Assembly: GCA_031002005.1 (NCBI GenBank)
Contig: JARYHS010009186.1
Coordinates: forward strand, 250,199,199-250,263,198
Source: Vandiemenella viatica
Taxonomy: Eukaryota; Arthropoda; Insecta; Orthoptera; Morabidae
Length of the DNA stretch: 64,000 nt
Direction of reading: 5' to 3'
This document shows positions 13,441 to 23,815 of the stretch, piece after piece. Below the pieces are notes generated by a model. The model saw nothing but the letters and a program-made list of their open reading frames with translations, ran no database searches and was not told the origin of the DNA. A program made the translations under genes and the position numbers. The first letter of the stretch is position 1. Each line of letters starts with the position of its first letter.

Positions 13441-13498
13441 CTGGACCGCATTTGTTTCTATTCTTTCTGGCACTGTCCTTATTTGAGGTAATTCCCTG

Positions 13499-14710
13499 TT
13501 AGTAATTGTCTTTTCTTCCGTTGCTGCTGCGGTGTAGGTTTTCGACTGTAAGGGGGGGAAGTCCGTTGGCTTTGTGTTCGTATCCTCCTCCCATTACTAT
13601 TTTGCTACCAAGCGCCTGTTTCTGCTTCAGCTCCTCTTGCTGTTTTCTAATTGGACACGCCTTATCAGTCGCCTTGTGCTCACCCCCACAGTTGACACAT
13701 TTGGTAGTCTCATTATGACAATTGGAAGCATTATGTTCCTCACCACATTTGGGGCATCTCTCTTTGCTTCTGCAATTGGTAGATATGTGCCCATATCTTT
13801 GGCACTTGAAACATTGAGTCACGGGGTAGACATATGGTGTCACCTTAAATCTTAGGTAGAAGAGCTCCACTTCATCCGGTAAAAATTGGCTTTCGAATGT
13901 AAGTAGAACCGTTTGTAGAGGTTTTGTTTCAACTTTTCCATCCAGCCGTATTTTTTTGATAAATCGTCTTACCCCTACTATTGGAGCAGTTGATTTAATG
14001 TTTCTAAGTAGTTCTTCTTCGTTGAGGTCTGTGGGAACGAATTTAATAACACCTTTGCATTCGACCCTGCTGGCAGGGATATATGCTTTTAATCCCAGTG
14101 ACTGTAAGAAGTCGATGTTTTCCACGAAGCTGTTTGGCCTCCGCCTTTGCGAATTCCAGCATCATCCGGTTTTTACCCTGTTGGTTCATCTCTGCAGTCC
14201 GTTAACTTTGTTATAAAATATTTTGCCTAGTTGAATTGGGTGAGGCATAGTGCCATTCATCTTTGGCTCAATTGTGACTACATAAGGTGCTTGTGATTGA
14301 CGGCCATATAGTCTGATACGTTGATGTGGGGAAGTTGGCTTGTCTTTATCCCCGCCTTCGCTTGTGGTCACGGGGTTAAGTTGGTCACTTTTTGTCTTAC
14401 CCGCTATTTCTGGGGTGTGGTATGGTGGCTGCTGCGATGTTGTCATCTGCTTTGTAATCTGTTCCTTATTCGAGTTAAGTAATGTTTCTGACGTCGTTGG
14501 TTCTTCTTTATTTACCTTAGGTACACCTCTTCTCTCCGAGGCTTTACGCTTCTTTCTGAGGTAATATTTCCCTTCTTCTTCACTATCCAAGGTAGATTCT
14601 TCCATCTTCTTTTTTGTAGACTCCGACATCTCTTGTTCTGATTGGTAGATAAATAAATCTTGCTTATCGCCAGTTGTTTTGGCTGTAACGCCACCACTAG
14701 ATTCCGCCAT
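13499..14710 (-). pseudogene. LINE-A ORF1: gag-like protein with CCHC zinc knuckles, two frameshifts
   Basis: The first ATG is at 14710 (MAESSGG). The open frame extends upstream to 14839 without another ATG. The N-terminal part is charged and low in complexity; the C-terminal part (13499-14125) holds a PRE_C2HC-like region and zinc knuckles: CFKCQRYGHISTNC, CPKCGEEHNASNC and CVNCGGEHKATDKAC. Such ORF1 proteins bind the element RNA. The frame stops at a TGA at 14186-14188. A different frame gives a continuous bridge (MNQQGKNRMMLEFAKAEA) before the original frame resumes near 14125, where AAA stands in place of an expected AA. So there are two compensating single-base indels. ORF1 ends 58 bases upstream of the ORF2 ATG. 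Confidence 0.87.
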
Positions 14711-14928
14711 TGCTGCGCCGCTGCCGACGAGCTGTAGCTGTTCTGACGTGCACTTAAATTCCTTTACACTTGTTTTAACAACTACTTTTGGGTTCGGATG
14801 TTGTGTCTCACTATAACTTGTTGTCACCGATACACTCACTTGGCGCTATGGCCACTCGCTCCGCTGTAGACTCACTTCACTACCGACACACACGTAAACA
14901 AGGAAGCACTCTCGTAGCTGCTAGACTA

Positions 14929-14961
14929 GATCCGTATGCGACCGTAGCTAAACGTGAACTG
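14929..14961 (-). promoter_or_regulatory. LINE-A internal promoter: initiator plus DPE
   Basis: The element begins CAGTTC at 14961. Taking the A (14960) as +1, positions +28 to +32 (14933-14929) read GGATC, an exact match to the DPE consensus RGWYV at its required distance. Full-length non-LTR elements of arthropods are known to use such TATA-less internal promoters, which let a copied element carry its own start site. Confidence 0.6.
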
Positions 14962-14974
14962 TTCCAATAAGCAG
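14962..14974. repeat. target-site duplication of LINE-A (5' side)
   Basis: Exact copy of 9358-9370 (TTCCAATAAGCAG), adjacent to the 5' end of LINE-A. Confidence 0.93.
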
Positions 14975-16069
14975 TTCGAGCGTGGTGACTGAGTAGGTAC
15001 TACCGATGGACGCAAGATATCGCCACCAACTAACGCCAGAGAACTCCACGTTACAAGACGTCGGTGCCCAGTGACGCTTTGAGACAGGTTTCATGCTCTA
15101 ACCCTGCTCTGACCATAGTTTCATAAACAATTCAGCCGAAGCTTCATGTTATAGTTCATTTTATTAACCGTTAAATTATTGTTCTAAATGTGTTTCGATT
15201 TTTAGTTTGTAAAAAAAAAAAAAAAAAAAAAATTTGTAACGCACTCTAACAAAGAAATGAGATTCAATCGGTTATTTTATACAATAACCAAATCATAATT
15301 TAAATTAAATATAACTGATCTATTTGGTGGACTTGCAATCTAAAGAAGATGTTGCTAGCCGTTTGCTTTTCTGCCTTAGATAAGAAGTAAGAATGCCAGA
15401 GCCCGTCCTTGCTATGAAGCGTGAGTTTCCAGTCCTAACTAGTCCATTCGTTTTTAATCAGCGGTCGGTTGAAACAACTGAAACGAACGACTTGATCATG
15501 AATGTGTTTTTCAGCGTCTCCATTTAAAAACTTTTTAATATCCACCTCTTAATCCATATTTAAAAAACGAAATCTTAACAGTTCTAGGAGACATGTTTAA
15601 TGTTAATTTCACAGTAGGAACAATAAATGATACAAAATAAAATAATAACGCTCTCGTTATTTTTGGAGGGATATTTTCAGCGGACGTTCGTATAAGTAGT
15701 AACTTATGGAAATTATATACACTATAAAAACATCACAATTCGCAAGAAATGCAGATTCGTGCCATCAAAAGATGATTTTATTTTCTAAATAAAACTTTCT
15801 AAACTTCTATAAGCCCACCAGTTTGTGTGGTTTGGAAAGCCATTCCGGATTCTGCGTATTGGCCGTCCTGACTGCGGTTTCTAGGCGGTTTTCCGCGATC
15901 ACATGTGCAGGGTCTACCACCGATTTCCGCCTCATAAACTACACATTCCACAAATATATATACATACAGAAGAACACAAGTTAGACGTTTCATAGACAGA
16001 TTACACCTCTTAGCACCCCCATTAGAATAGGATCACCAATCTTCATTGAAGCAGGCGCGCCGATAAAAA
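14975..16069. repeat. repeat-derived sequence related to the 20.3 kb repeat
   Basis: Mostly A/T-rich with an A run at 15210-15231. From about 15820 to 16020 the words GGCCGTCCTGACTGCGGTTT, TTTCCGCCTCATAAACTACAC and CACAAGTTAGACG parallel the segment at 20.28-20.47 kb, so this is a diverged piece of that repeat. No gene seen. Confidence 0.5.
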
Positions 16070-16215
16070 AGAGGTTTCTTTCTTATGGTTTCACGCCTTA
16101 TAGACGTCGGTTTCATTATGAGCACGAAATGGCTAGGAACAAGGAACGGGAATGGCATTTTGAAGGAACCGTCCCAGTATTCGCGTGGACTGATTTGGAT
16201 GCCTGGACCACGCTC
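16070..16215 (-). mobile_element. partial family-A SINE
   Basis: Plus-strand words TTATGGTTTCACGCCTTATAG, GGAACGGGAATGGC and TTTTGAAGGAACCGTCCCAG match the inverted 3' body of the tRNA-derived SINE family A; the tRNA-like head is absent. Confidence 0.55.
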
Positions 16216-17335
16216 GGTTCACGAGATTTCCTTGACTCTGAAGAGGCCACATTATTCATGACTGAAACTGGCCGGGAATGAAGCAGTAAGGTCATAGATT
16301 TCCAACTTTGGCTGTACTTGAGAAATAAATATATATGAGTAGATAATTTTGTCAGGAATGTAGGTTAAGGAACAAACCAGGCAGCCAGAGCCGGGAAGAC
16401 TGGAGTTCCGTTGCAACCCGCTCTATCCTGGCTGCCTCAATTTTCCGGCTGATGGGTTTCGCATACCGCCCCCGCATCTTATATCTGGGGAGGCCAGGAG
16501 GCGGTTACAGCGAGCTGCCGCATCCGACCTGTGAGCCAACATCTGTACTGAGATTCATCTGCGTTGTAACGCAACTGCCTACCTGGAAAACTCTGGCAAC
16601 TCCACCAACATATGTACACAGTCGCAACATTTCAGCTGTACGGTTTACAGTTACAGAAAACAGTCAACTAAGCTGCAAATGTAAAAAGGGAATGAGAACC
16701 TCGTAAGTTCAGTTGTCTCTTTCGCGTGCGTCACAGACAATTTCTTGATACCTGGTGGTTCACTGGTTAACGCGCTTGCTTTCTAACGTTCGCTGATCCG
16801 GCCCCGGCTTAGCAAGAATTTTTGAAAGTTGTGTTTGATCAAATGAGATACTAAGTGTAAGCCCATTACACGGGGAGGGTTCGTGGCTAGTCACAAATTT
16901 TTAAAAGTGCATAATGATAGCCACATCATAAGTTGTGATAAAAAATACCTTTCTACATAGTAAAATCCCGCTTTATCTCACGCTTTTTCCACAACAGGTA
17001 ATAGTTTGTGCTACCTTCAATTACTTTCACAAAGCCGGCAAAAATGATGGAAATTTTTATTGTTATGAAAAACTTATTAAGGAAACTATAATTCCAAACT
17101 AAATAATGATATTTATTTTATTGTTATATTTCCAGTAAAACTATCCCTGGTTTTTTAATAAACTTCCCTGTTTCTTACGTACTATCAGAGAATTATTAGG
17201 TTAGTTGCTCCTAGTTCCTATAACTTCTACAGAGACGAATTTTTGGATTTAACTGTCGTAAATAAACAAATAGGAACATGTAGATTTAAACGAAATGTAG
17301 TGATGAAATGTAGATGAAATGATAAAAATAATAGT
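16216..17335. other. no gene recognised; short inverted repeat and tRNA-like word
   Basis: A 10-bp perfect inverted repeat (AGGCAGCCAG ... CTGGCTGCCT) lies near 16380-16437. Near 16750-16810 a degenerate tRNA-like string (GGTTCACTGGTTAACGCGC) is followed by no convincing B box. The 84-codon plus-strand frame at 16452-16706 has no known domain. Confidence 0.35.
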
Positions 17336-17948
17336 AGATTACGTATAAAAATAGGGTCGGATGCGATAGAAGAAGTAAGTAATTCTGCTACTTAGGAAGT
17401 AAAATAACGACCGACATCCAAAGTAGAAATGACGATAAAAGCATAATAGCACTAAAAATGAGCCTTCATGAAAAGAGAAATCTTTTAGTTTCAAATATTG
17501 ATCTAGGATTCAGAAAGAACTTTACAAGTCTCCATGTGTGGAGCGAAGCAGGGGCTTTAGGTATACCAAAAAGAAGGAAAATTGAAGTATTTGAAATATG
17601 GTGTAGAAGCATGCTGAAAATTAAGTGGACAGATAAAGTACTAAATGAACCTGTTTTGGGAATGATGGGTAAGGAAAAGAACCTTGTGAAAGGGTCTTAC
17701 ATAACGAAGAGGTAGGATGGTGGGTCACATTTTAAGACTTGCCTGTTTGGTTAGTTTGTTAGTGGAGGGAACAGTCGAAGGAAACAATTGCAAAGGCAGT
17801 GAAAGATTGGAATTTGCGTAGCAGATTTCTGAAGAGCAGGTTTTAAGGATCGTGTTGAGATGAAGAGATTAGCGCAAGATAGGAAAGGATGAGGTTTTCA
17901 TCAAACCAGTCGAGAGACTTGATAACAGCAAAAAAAAAAAAAAAAAAG
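17336..17948 (+). mobile_element. RTE/craft-type LINE 3' fragment with poly(A)
   Basis: Broken frames encode the C-terminal part of an endonuclease-reverse transcriptase polyprotein: RNLLVSNIDLGFRKNF, then EVFEIWCRSMLKIKWTDKV around 17.46-17.66 kb. The 3' UTR follows and ends in an A run at 17931-17948. The same peptide region occurs inverted at 22.62-23.11 kb. 5'-truncated and dead. Confidence 0.7.
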
Positions 17949-18076
17949 CTATATCATCAGTTGACGTGTACGATTTTTTTAGTCAGAGAGATCCTTTGTT
18001 GATTTTTACTGAAAGAAATACGAAGACATATCTAATAATTAACTAATTCCTACGAATGAACGAGACACATGAGGAA

Positions 18077-19076
18077 NNNNNNNNNNNNNNNNNNNNNNNN
18101 NNNNNNNNNNNNNNNNNNNNNNNNNNNNNNNNNNNNNNNNNNNNNNNNNNNNNNNNNNNNNNNNNNNNNNNNNNNNNNNNNNNNNNNNNNNNNNNNNNNN
18201 NNNNNNNNNNNNNNNNNNNNNNNNNNNNNNNNNNNNNNNNNNNNNNNNNNNNNNNNNNNNNNNNNNNNNNNNNNNNNNNNNNNNNNNNNNNNNNNNNNNN
18301 NNNNNNNNNNNNNNNNNNNNNNNNNNNNNNNNNNNNNNNNNNNNNNNNNNNNNNNNNNNNNNNNNNNNNNNNNNNNNNNNNNNNNNNNNNNNNNNNNNNN
18401 NNNNNNNNNNNNNNNNNNNNNNNNNNNNNNNNNNNNNNNNNNNNNNNNNNNNNNNNNNNNNNNNNNNNNNNNNNNNNNNNNNNNNNNNNNNNNNNNNNNN
18501 NNNNNNNNNNNNNNNNNNNNNNNNNNNNNNNNNNNNNNNNNNNNNNNNNNNNNNNNNNNNNNNNNNNNNNNNNNNNNNNNNNNNNNNNNNNNNNNNNNNN
18601 NNNNNNNNNNNNNNNNNNNNNNNNNNNNNNNNNNNNNNNNNNNNNNNNNNNNNNNNNNNNNNNNNNNNNNNNNNNNNNNNNNNNNNNNNNNNNNNNNNNN
18701 NNNNNNNNNNNNNNNNNNNNNNNNNNNNNNNNNNNNNNNNNNNNNNNNNNNNNNNNNNNNNNNNNNNNNNNNNNNNNNNNNNNNNNNNNNNNNNNNNNNN
18801 NNNNNNNNNNNNNNNNNNNNNNNNNNNNNNNNNNNNNNNNNNNNNNNNNNNNNNNNNNNNNNNNNNNNNNNNNNNNNNNNNNNNNNNNNNNNNNNNNNNN
18901 NNNNNNNNNNNNNNNNNNNNNNNNNNNNNNNNNNNNNNNNNNNNNNNNNNNNNNNNNNNNNNNNNNNNNNNNNNNNNNNNNNNNNNNNNNNNNNNNNNNN
19001 NNNNNNNNNNNNNNNNNNNNNNNNNNNNNNNNNNNNNNNNNNNNNNNNNNNNNNNNNNNNNNNNNNNNNNNNNNNN
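18077..19076. other. assembly gap, 1000 N
   Basis: Exactly 1000 N. The round number shows a scaffold gap of nominal size, so the true distance and adjacency are unknown. Three apparent open frames over it are artefacts. Confidence 0.99.
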
Positions 19077-19304
19077 AATCCAGCGGCGTCTCGGCGCCTT
19101 TGTCCGCCGTCATCGCATTATGAGCCATCCAGCCACCTGTCAGACGCCAAGCCTCACTCCCACTGTCACCGAAATAGAAGTGTTCAACATAGGTGTCGGT
19201 ACAGCAATATTTCCACCATGAAGACAGTTTTCAGCAAAACTTTTACGCGTAAATGAATATTGGTGATATAATTTGCACAGAAAACACGCACCAGTGTGTC
19301 ACAA

Positions 19305-20226
19305 AAGAAACGCCTTTGACCTCGAAAACTGGGAACCACACGAAAACCTGTTTAGAATAATAAGCGATCATAAAGAAAACAGCGGTGTGTGTCATTTCCA
19401 TGCAAATCGTTGCATTCTACCTCAAGTAACATTTTAATAGAGAGAAACAAAGTAACAAGATATGAATACCATATGAAGGAATTCAATGACGTCAGTGTAT
19501 CATTACATTTTCAATTAACAGTGCCAAAAACTCTCTGTTTAAAGTTCTTATTATAGTGCAAAACACGCATATACAGCAGTACCACACATCTGATAGTTGT
19601 TATATTAGTCCTCAAAGTGCAGATGCAAGATTTCGATGAAGTGGTTAAAACAAAGTGGAAGAGAACAATGTGCACACCTCACTAAAGCCACGTTATCACA
19701 TTACAATTCACTTTCGCATTCACGCAGTCCCATATCAAAACCTACACTAATTGTAATACCAACATCATCATTTGAAAATGTAATTAACGTGGCTTTGGAT
19801 ATTGGACTGCGTTAATGCGAAAGTGATTTAGAATGTGGTAACATGGCTATAGTGAGGTGTACACATTTTTCTCTCCCCCTTTGTTTTAACCCGGCATCTG
19901 CTCTTTGAGAAGTAATATAGGAACTATCAGATGTGTGGTACTGTTGTATATGCGTGTTTTACGCTATATTAAGTACTTTAAGCAGAGAGGTTTTGGCACT
20001 GTTGATTGAAAATGTAATGATACACTGACGTCATTAAATTACTTATAATTTCCTTCGTGTGGTATTGTTATCTTGTTACTTTGTTTCTCTCTATTACAAT
20101 GTTTCTTGAGGTAGAATGTAACGTTATGCATGGAAATGACACACACCACTGTTTTGTTTATGATCACTTGTTATTATACGCATGTTAACGTGCGGTTCCG
20201 AGCGTTCGAGGCCAAAGGTGTCCCTT
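19305..20226. repeat. large imperfect inverted repeat (two ~437-bp arms)
   Basis: Left arm 19305-19742 and right arm 19791-20226 are reverse complements with scattered mismatches, separated by a 48-base spacer. Examples are TTCGCATTCACGCAGTCC against GGACTGCGTTAATGCGAA and ATTCTACCTCAAGTAACA against its inverse near 20.11 kb. Single arms of the same repeat occur at 30.07-30.12/30.41-30.49 kb and 37.72-38.20 kb. No protein is coded. It could be two opposed copies of one element or the arms of a foldback transposon. Confidence 0.8.
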
Positions 20227-20354
20227 GTCAGTGCGCTGAGGCACCGCACATTGGATTGGGTAGGTCCAACGGTCCGGGCACGAGTCCTGGTCTCTGTGTA
20301 CCGGCCGTCCTGACTACGGTTTCCAGGTGGTTTTTCGCGGCCGTCAAAGCGAAT

Positions 20355-20762
20355 GCTAGGAAGGTCCCCAATCTCCGCCTCATAAAGTATACATAACGCA
20401 AACAGAAAAATACACTCTTACCACACGCTGAACACAGTTACACATCTCGCAGACAAACGACAACACTTCACTTCCCCCATTATGTGCTGTAGTCAGTACG
20501 ACCTGGCACCAGGTATAGAACTTTTGGCTCCAGCAAGGACAGGCAGCCGTAAAACCTTAGCTCCAAATTTGATCATCACGCCAACGACGAGGAAGTCGAC
20601 CCCAAAATTTTAGGAAGAGGTGCTGAAGAACAAGTTTGTATAGACGACGGTATAAGCAACCACAAGGCAGTCTGGTCTGAAAATGCAACATCATAAAGAT
20701 ATACTTCGACAAAGCAAACGTTGCAGGTGTGATACAACACTTAGTGATAAATTTTGAAACCT
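20355..20762. repeat. 408-bp direct repeat, left copy
   Basis: From GCTAGGAAGG to TTTGAAACCT this segment is repeated at 22165-22571 with, by eye, only one difference, a missing A in an A run. The two copies bracket a hAT relic. Confidence 0.9.
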
Positions 20763-21026
20763 GTCGTTCGTGAGTGAATCAGCTCTTTAGAACAGTTCTT
20801 TTGAAAGAGCGAGTGAGCAGTCGCTCACTAAAAGTGAGCGGTAGTTCTTCTTGGAAGCCGTAATGACGGTGGTGTGTCGGCGTCGATTGAACTTCAGTCG
20901 AGTGGGCGCAGACAATGTCGGTTTCGGCTTTGCCATTCTCGCCCGACCCTTGTTTGTTCTCTGTTCCACGCCGTTCATTGTTTATCCACTCCGCTATGAA
21001 GAATAAGAAACGCCGAAGATCGAGAA

Positions 21027-21170
21027 GAGCTAGTTCGTTCGCGACGTTCGATTCAGTCGCTCAGCACAGCTCGGAGCAGTGAGCAGTGCCACTGGAGAGC
21101 TAGTTCGTTCGCGACGTTCGATTCAATCGCTCAGCACAGCTCGGAGCAGTGCCACTGGAGAGCTAGTTCT
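21027..21170. repeat. tandem duplication in the hAT 5' region
   Basis: Unit 1 (21027-21096, 70 bp) and unit 2 (21097-21159, 63 bp, lacking one GAGCAGT) both start GAGCTAGTTCGTTCGCGACG. A third unit starts at 21160 and breaks off. Confidence 0.85.
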
Positions 21171-21210
21171 TTACCGCTCCGCTAACCGCTTCTCTTTCTC
21201 TCTCTCCCTG

Positions 21211-21376
21211 GTAAGCGTTATGCTATATGTTATTTTAAGTTTTTAATCTAAACTTCGATCCAAGTGTATTTAAATGACCACTATAAACGTTTAAACATAA
21301 TCGTAACACCAAATATTTATCGATACGTTTTTCATAGATTTGCGTGTTTATTTCAATTTCCCCTTGTCTGTAACAG
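21211..21376 (+). other. probable 5'-UTR intron of the hAT transposase
   Basis: CTCTCCCTG is followed by GTAAGCG at 21211, and an acceptor TGTAACAG ends at 21376, nine bases before the transposase ATG. Inferred only from splice-site consensus and position. Confidence 0.4.
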
Positions 21377-21385
21377 GTCAAGAAA

Positions 21386-21900
21386 ATGAGCAGACTTACC
21401 AGTGATGTTTGGTATCATTTCGAAAAGAACGAGAAGGACAAGAAAGGGAAATGCAATTATTGCAAGGCGATTTTATCTATATCGTCAGGATCGACGACAA
21501 ATTTGAAGAGACAACTTAAGACTTTGCACCAGTCGATACCATTAAAACGCGAGGGAAATGCGCAGCGATCACGTTCGCTTTCAGTGGATGACTCCGGGGG
21601 TTAGAACTTCTCATCGAAGTGACTCTAATCCACTCCCAAAAGCAAGTAGTTCTAATGCCAGTGCCTCCACGTTTTCTCTGGAATGGTGCAGCTTGGACGA
21701 CACCATGGCTCGGAGACCGTCACCGTTATCGACGCCGCGGTTTGCTCAGACATCGATGAATACATTCATTGATGTAAATCAACCAATCTCAATTACTAGG
21801 AAACGGGCTTTAGATATTCAGGTACTAAAAGTGATGTGTAAAGAATATCACCCCTTTTCTTGTCGAGGATGAGGAATTTCAGAAATTCGTAAGAATTAGA
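21386..21900 (+). pseudogene. hAT transposase N-terminus (BED finger), frame-broken
   Basis: The ATG at 21386 opens MSRLTSDVWYHFEK with a BED zinc finger: W9, F12, C-N-Y-C at about residues 23-26, and the C-terminal NLKRQLKTLH. In BED fingers the residue in the RQL position is normally His, so the Gln suggests a lost zinc ligand. The frame stops at 21604. A second frame (to 21872) carries ITRKRALDIQVLKVMCKEYH, the usual hAT linker before the DDE domain, and it too then shifts. BED hAT transposases bind element ends through this finger. Nothing of the catalytic domain remains, so it is dead. Confidence 0.75.
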
Positions 21901-21941
21901 GATGGAGCAGACGCTCACCTAAAATGAACGGTAGTTCTTCT

Positions 21942-22065
21942 AAGCTAAAAAAAAAGGTCTACTATTTGTATTGAAGTCGACATAAGGGGGTATTTTCAAC
22001 GGAAAATGGGGGTATAACCGGATTGTGAGGGGTGAGACCTATAAAAAAGGTCTCAAATAAAACTG
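21942..22065 (-). mobile_element. fragment related to the MITE-like repeat at 47.0 kb
   Basis: In inverse orientation the words GGTCTCACCCCT, CCGGTTATACC and ATGTCGACTTCAATAC parallel GGTCTCACCCTTC, CCGGTTACACC and AATCGACTTTCG at 47.13-47.21 kb. It is a short internal piece of that element. Confidence 0.45.
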
Positions 22066-22164
22066 AGCTACTGAGCAAGTGAACCATTCAAAAGAACTAG
22101 TTCTTTTCATTGAGTGATCAAATGAACAACCGCTCTTTTTAGTGAATCACTTTGCCCATCTCTA

Positions 22165-22571
22165 GCTAGGAAGGTCCCCAATCTCCGCCTCATAAAGTAT
22201 ACATAACGCAAACAGAAAATACACTCTTACCACACGCTGAACACAGTTACACATCTCGCAGACAAACGACAACACTTCACTTCCCCCATTATGTGCTGTA
22301 GTCAGTACGACCTGGCACCAGGTATAGAACTTTTGGCTCCAGCAAGGACAGGCAGCCGTAAAACCTTAGCTCCAAATTTGATCATCACGCCAACGACGAG
22401 GAAGTCGACCCCAAAATTTTAGGAAGAGGTGCTGAAGAACAAGTTTGTATAGACGACGGTATAAGCAACCACAAGGCAGTCTGGTCTGAAAATGCAACAT
22501 CATAAAGATATACTTCGACAAAGCAAACGTTGCAGGTGTGATACAACACTTAGTGATAAATTTTGAAACCT
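22165..22571. repeat. 408-bp direct repeat, right copy
   Basis: Near-identical partner of 20355-20762; sequence on its right side (ACATGCG...) differs from that on the right of the left copy. Confidence 0.9.
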
Positions 22572-22599
22572 ACATGCGATGTACAGAGGGTGAGAAACT

Positions 22600-23240
22600 A
22601 TGAAACAGTTTTAAATCAACAAAATCAGTCTCTCGACAGGTTTGATGCAATCCTCCATCCCTTCCTGTCTTCTGCTAAACTCTTCATCACAACGCACCGC
22701 TTAAAACCATATCATTTTCAGTTATTATCTATTTTACATATTATAACCTTTGTCTTCCTGTACAGTTCTTACCTTCGACCGTTCCCTCCACTAATAAATT
22801 AACCAAATCAGCATGTCTCAGACACATCAGCCTGTCTCTTCTTTCCGTAAGCTTCTTCCACAAACTTCTTTCCTCACCCATCATTTCCAGAACACGTTAA
22901 TTTCATACTTTATCTGTCCTCTTAACTTTCAGCATGCTTCTATAGCACCACATTTTAAATGCTTCAATGTTTCTTTTTTCTGGTATTTCTAAAGTCCAAG
23001 TTTCACTACCATAAAGTGCACACCTCCACACATTCAGTTTTAAAAAGTTCTTTCTGAATCTTAGATCAGTATTTGAAACTAAAATATTACTTTTTTCATG
23101 AAATATGGCCTGAATCACTTTGTTCCAAAGAAGAGCAGATCGATTTCTGAGCGATATATATAGTTGATGGGAAAGCGTTGGTCTGATGTTGAAGGAGTTG
23201 GATTGGGGAAGACCTGGAATACTAGGCGCCGCTATTGTGA
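22600..23240 (-). mobile_element. RTE/craft-type LINE 3' fragment
   Basis: The minus strand encodes NILVSNTDLRFRKNF, ALYGSETWTLEIPEKRN and EAFKMWCYRSMLKVKRTDKV (23118-22903). This is the C-terminal region of an endonuclease-RT LINE, in the same order as the plus-strand copy at 17.5 kb. The inverse of the 3' UTR word CAGTCTCTCGACAGGTTTGATG is at about 22.63 kb. Truncated at both ends. Confidence 0.7.
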
Positions 23241-23527
23241 GAAGCTAAATGGGAAGTTCATGACAGATTTACTTCAGGACGATAGTAAACACATTTTATT
23301 ACTAGCAATATTCACACCCAGGGATAATCTACAAACCGATTCTTTTCTTTACCCCTTTTTTTTTTCAAGAGAGCGACAAGAGAAATCACTCCCGAATTAC
23401 TTTCTGTTCTTTGTCTCCATCGGTCTTCAACTTCTAATGATGACGACTTCAAAAAATAATTAAGGTTACCGGGGATTATTTTTAGGGCTGTAATGCATAC
23501 GAAATTACCCTAATAATGCTTATATCA

Positions 23528-23815
23528 TACGAGGGTGGGCTAAAAAGAAATGCACAAAAGCTTGTAGAGAGCAAACGAAATTGGTATATGGAAGCAACAA
23601 TCCCCCTCTATGCGCATGCGCAGGTTTGAAGTCGTTGGACCTATACAGTATATTTTGAAAAGCGGAAGTATGGAGAAATGCTATGTCAACGCGAGTTAAA
23701 CAGCGTGCTGTTATAGAATTATTAACTGCTGAAAAATCTACCCTTACTGAGATTCATCGTCGTTTAAAGACTGCCTATGGTGACAATTCCACTCCTAAAT
23801 ATTCATTTCAAATTC
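23528..23815 (+). mobile_element. mariner-like 5' end with transposase N-terminus
   Basis: The terminus-like GAGGGTGGGCTAAAAAGAAAT near 23532 is followed at 23686 by a short reading frame, STRVKQRAVIELLTAEKS then LTEIHRRLKTAYGD. This is the helix-turn-helix DNA-binding N-terminus of mariner transposases. The rest of the element is absent. Confidence 0.65.

Larger units (their letters stand above)
9371..14961 (-). mobile_element. full-length non-LTR retrotransposon LINE-A (RNase H-bearing, I-like group)
   Basis: A complete 5.6-kb LINE lies on the minus strand between exact 13-bp target duplications (9358-9370 and 14962-14974). Its 3' end is a poly(A) tail, seen as about 39 T at 9371-9409. It codes for a zinc-knuckle ORF1 and an ORF2 with APE endonuclease, reverse transcriptase, RNase H and a C-terminal CCHC-like finger. 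LINEs of this design copy their RNA into DNA at a nicked target. RNase H is typical of I, LOA and related clades, and the exact clade is uncertain. Catalytic motifs look intact, but five or so frame breaks split the ORFs. The perfect TSD and long tail suggest a young insertion. Confidence 0.93.
20763..22164 (+). mobile_element. decayed hAT element with BED zinc finger
   Basis: A hAT relic lies between the two 0.4-kb direct repeats. Its right end reads GCCCATCTCTAG, an inverted form of the AGAGATGGGC terminus common in insect hATs. No matching left terminus is present. Subterminal words such as GAACTAGTTCTTTT and GAGCGGTAGTTCTTCT recur, and the word GAGCAG.CGCTCAC occurs both near 20.81 kb and at 21.91 kb. 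That may mark a shorter internally deleted derivative (21.90-22.16 kb) joined to the coding copy. A tandem 70/63-bp duplication lies at 21027-21159. The transposase is truncated after its first quarter. Confidence 0.7.

Noticed and set aside
14186..14190. Programmed ribosomal frameshift or stop read-through in LINE-A ORF1
   Set aside because: There is no slippery heptamer at the break, and a second single-base indel 60 bases on restores the frame; decay or sequence error is simpler.
9720..14216. Plus-strand frames over LINE-A
   Set aside because: Antisense shadows of ORF1 and ORF2, without domains of their own.
18043..19256. Three long open frames across the N gap
   Set aside because: They consist of unknown residues; the frames are open only because N cannot form a stop.
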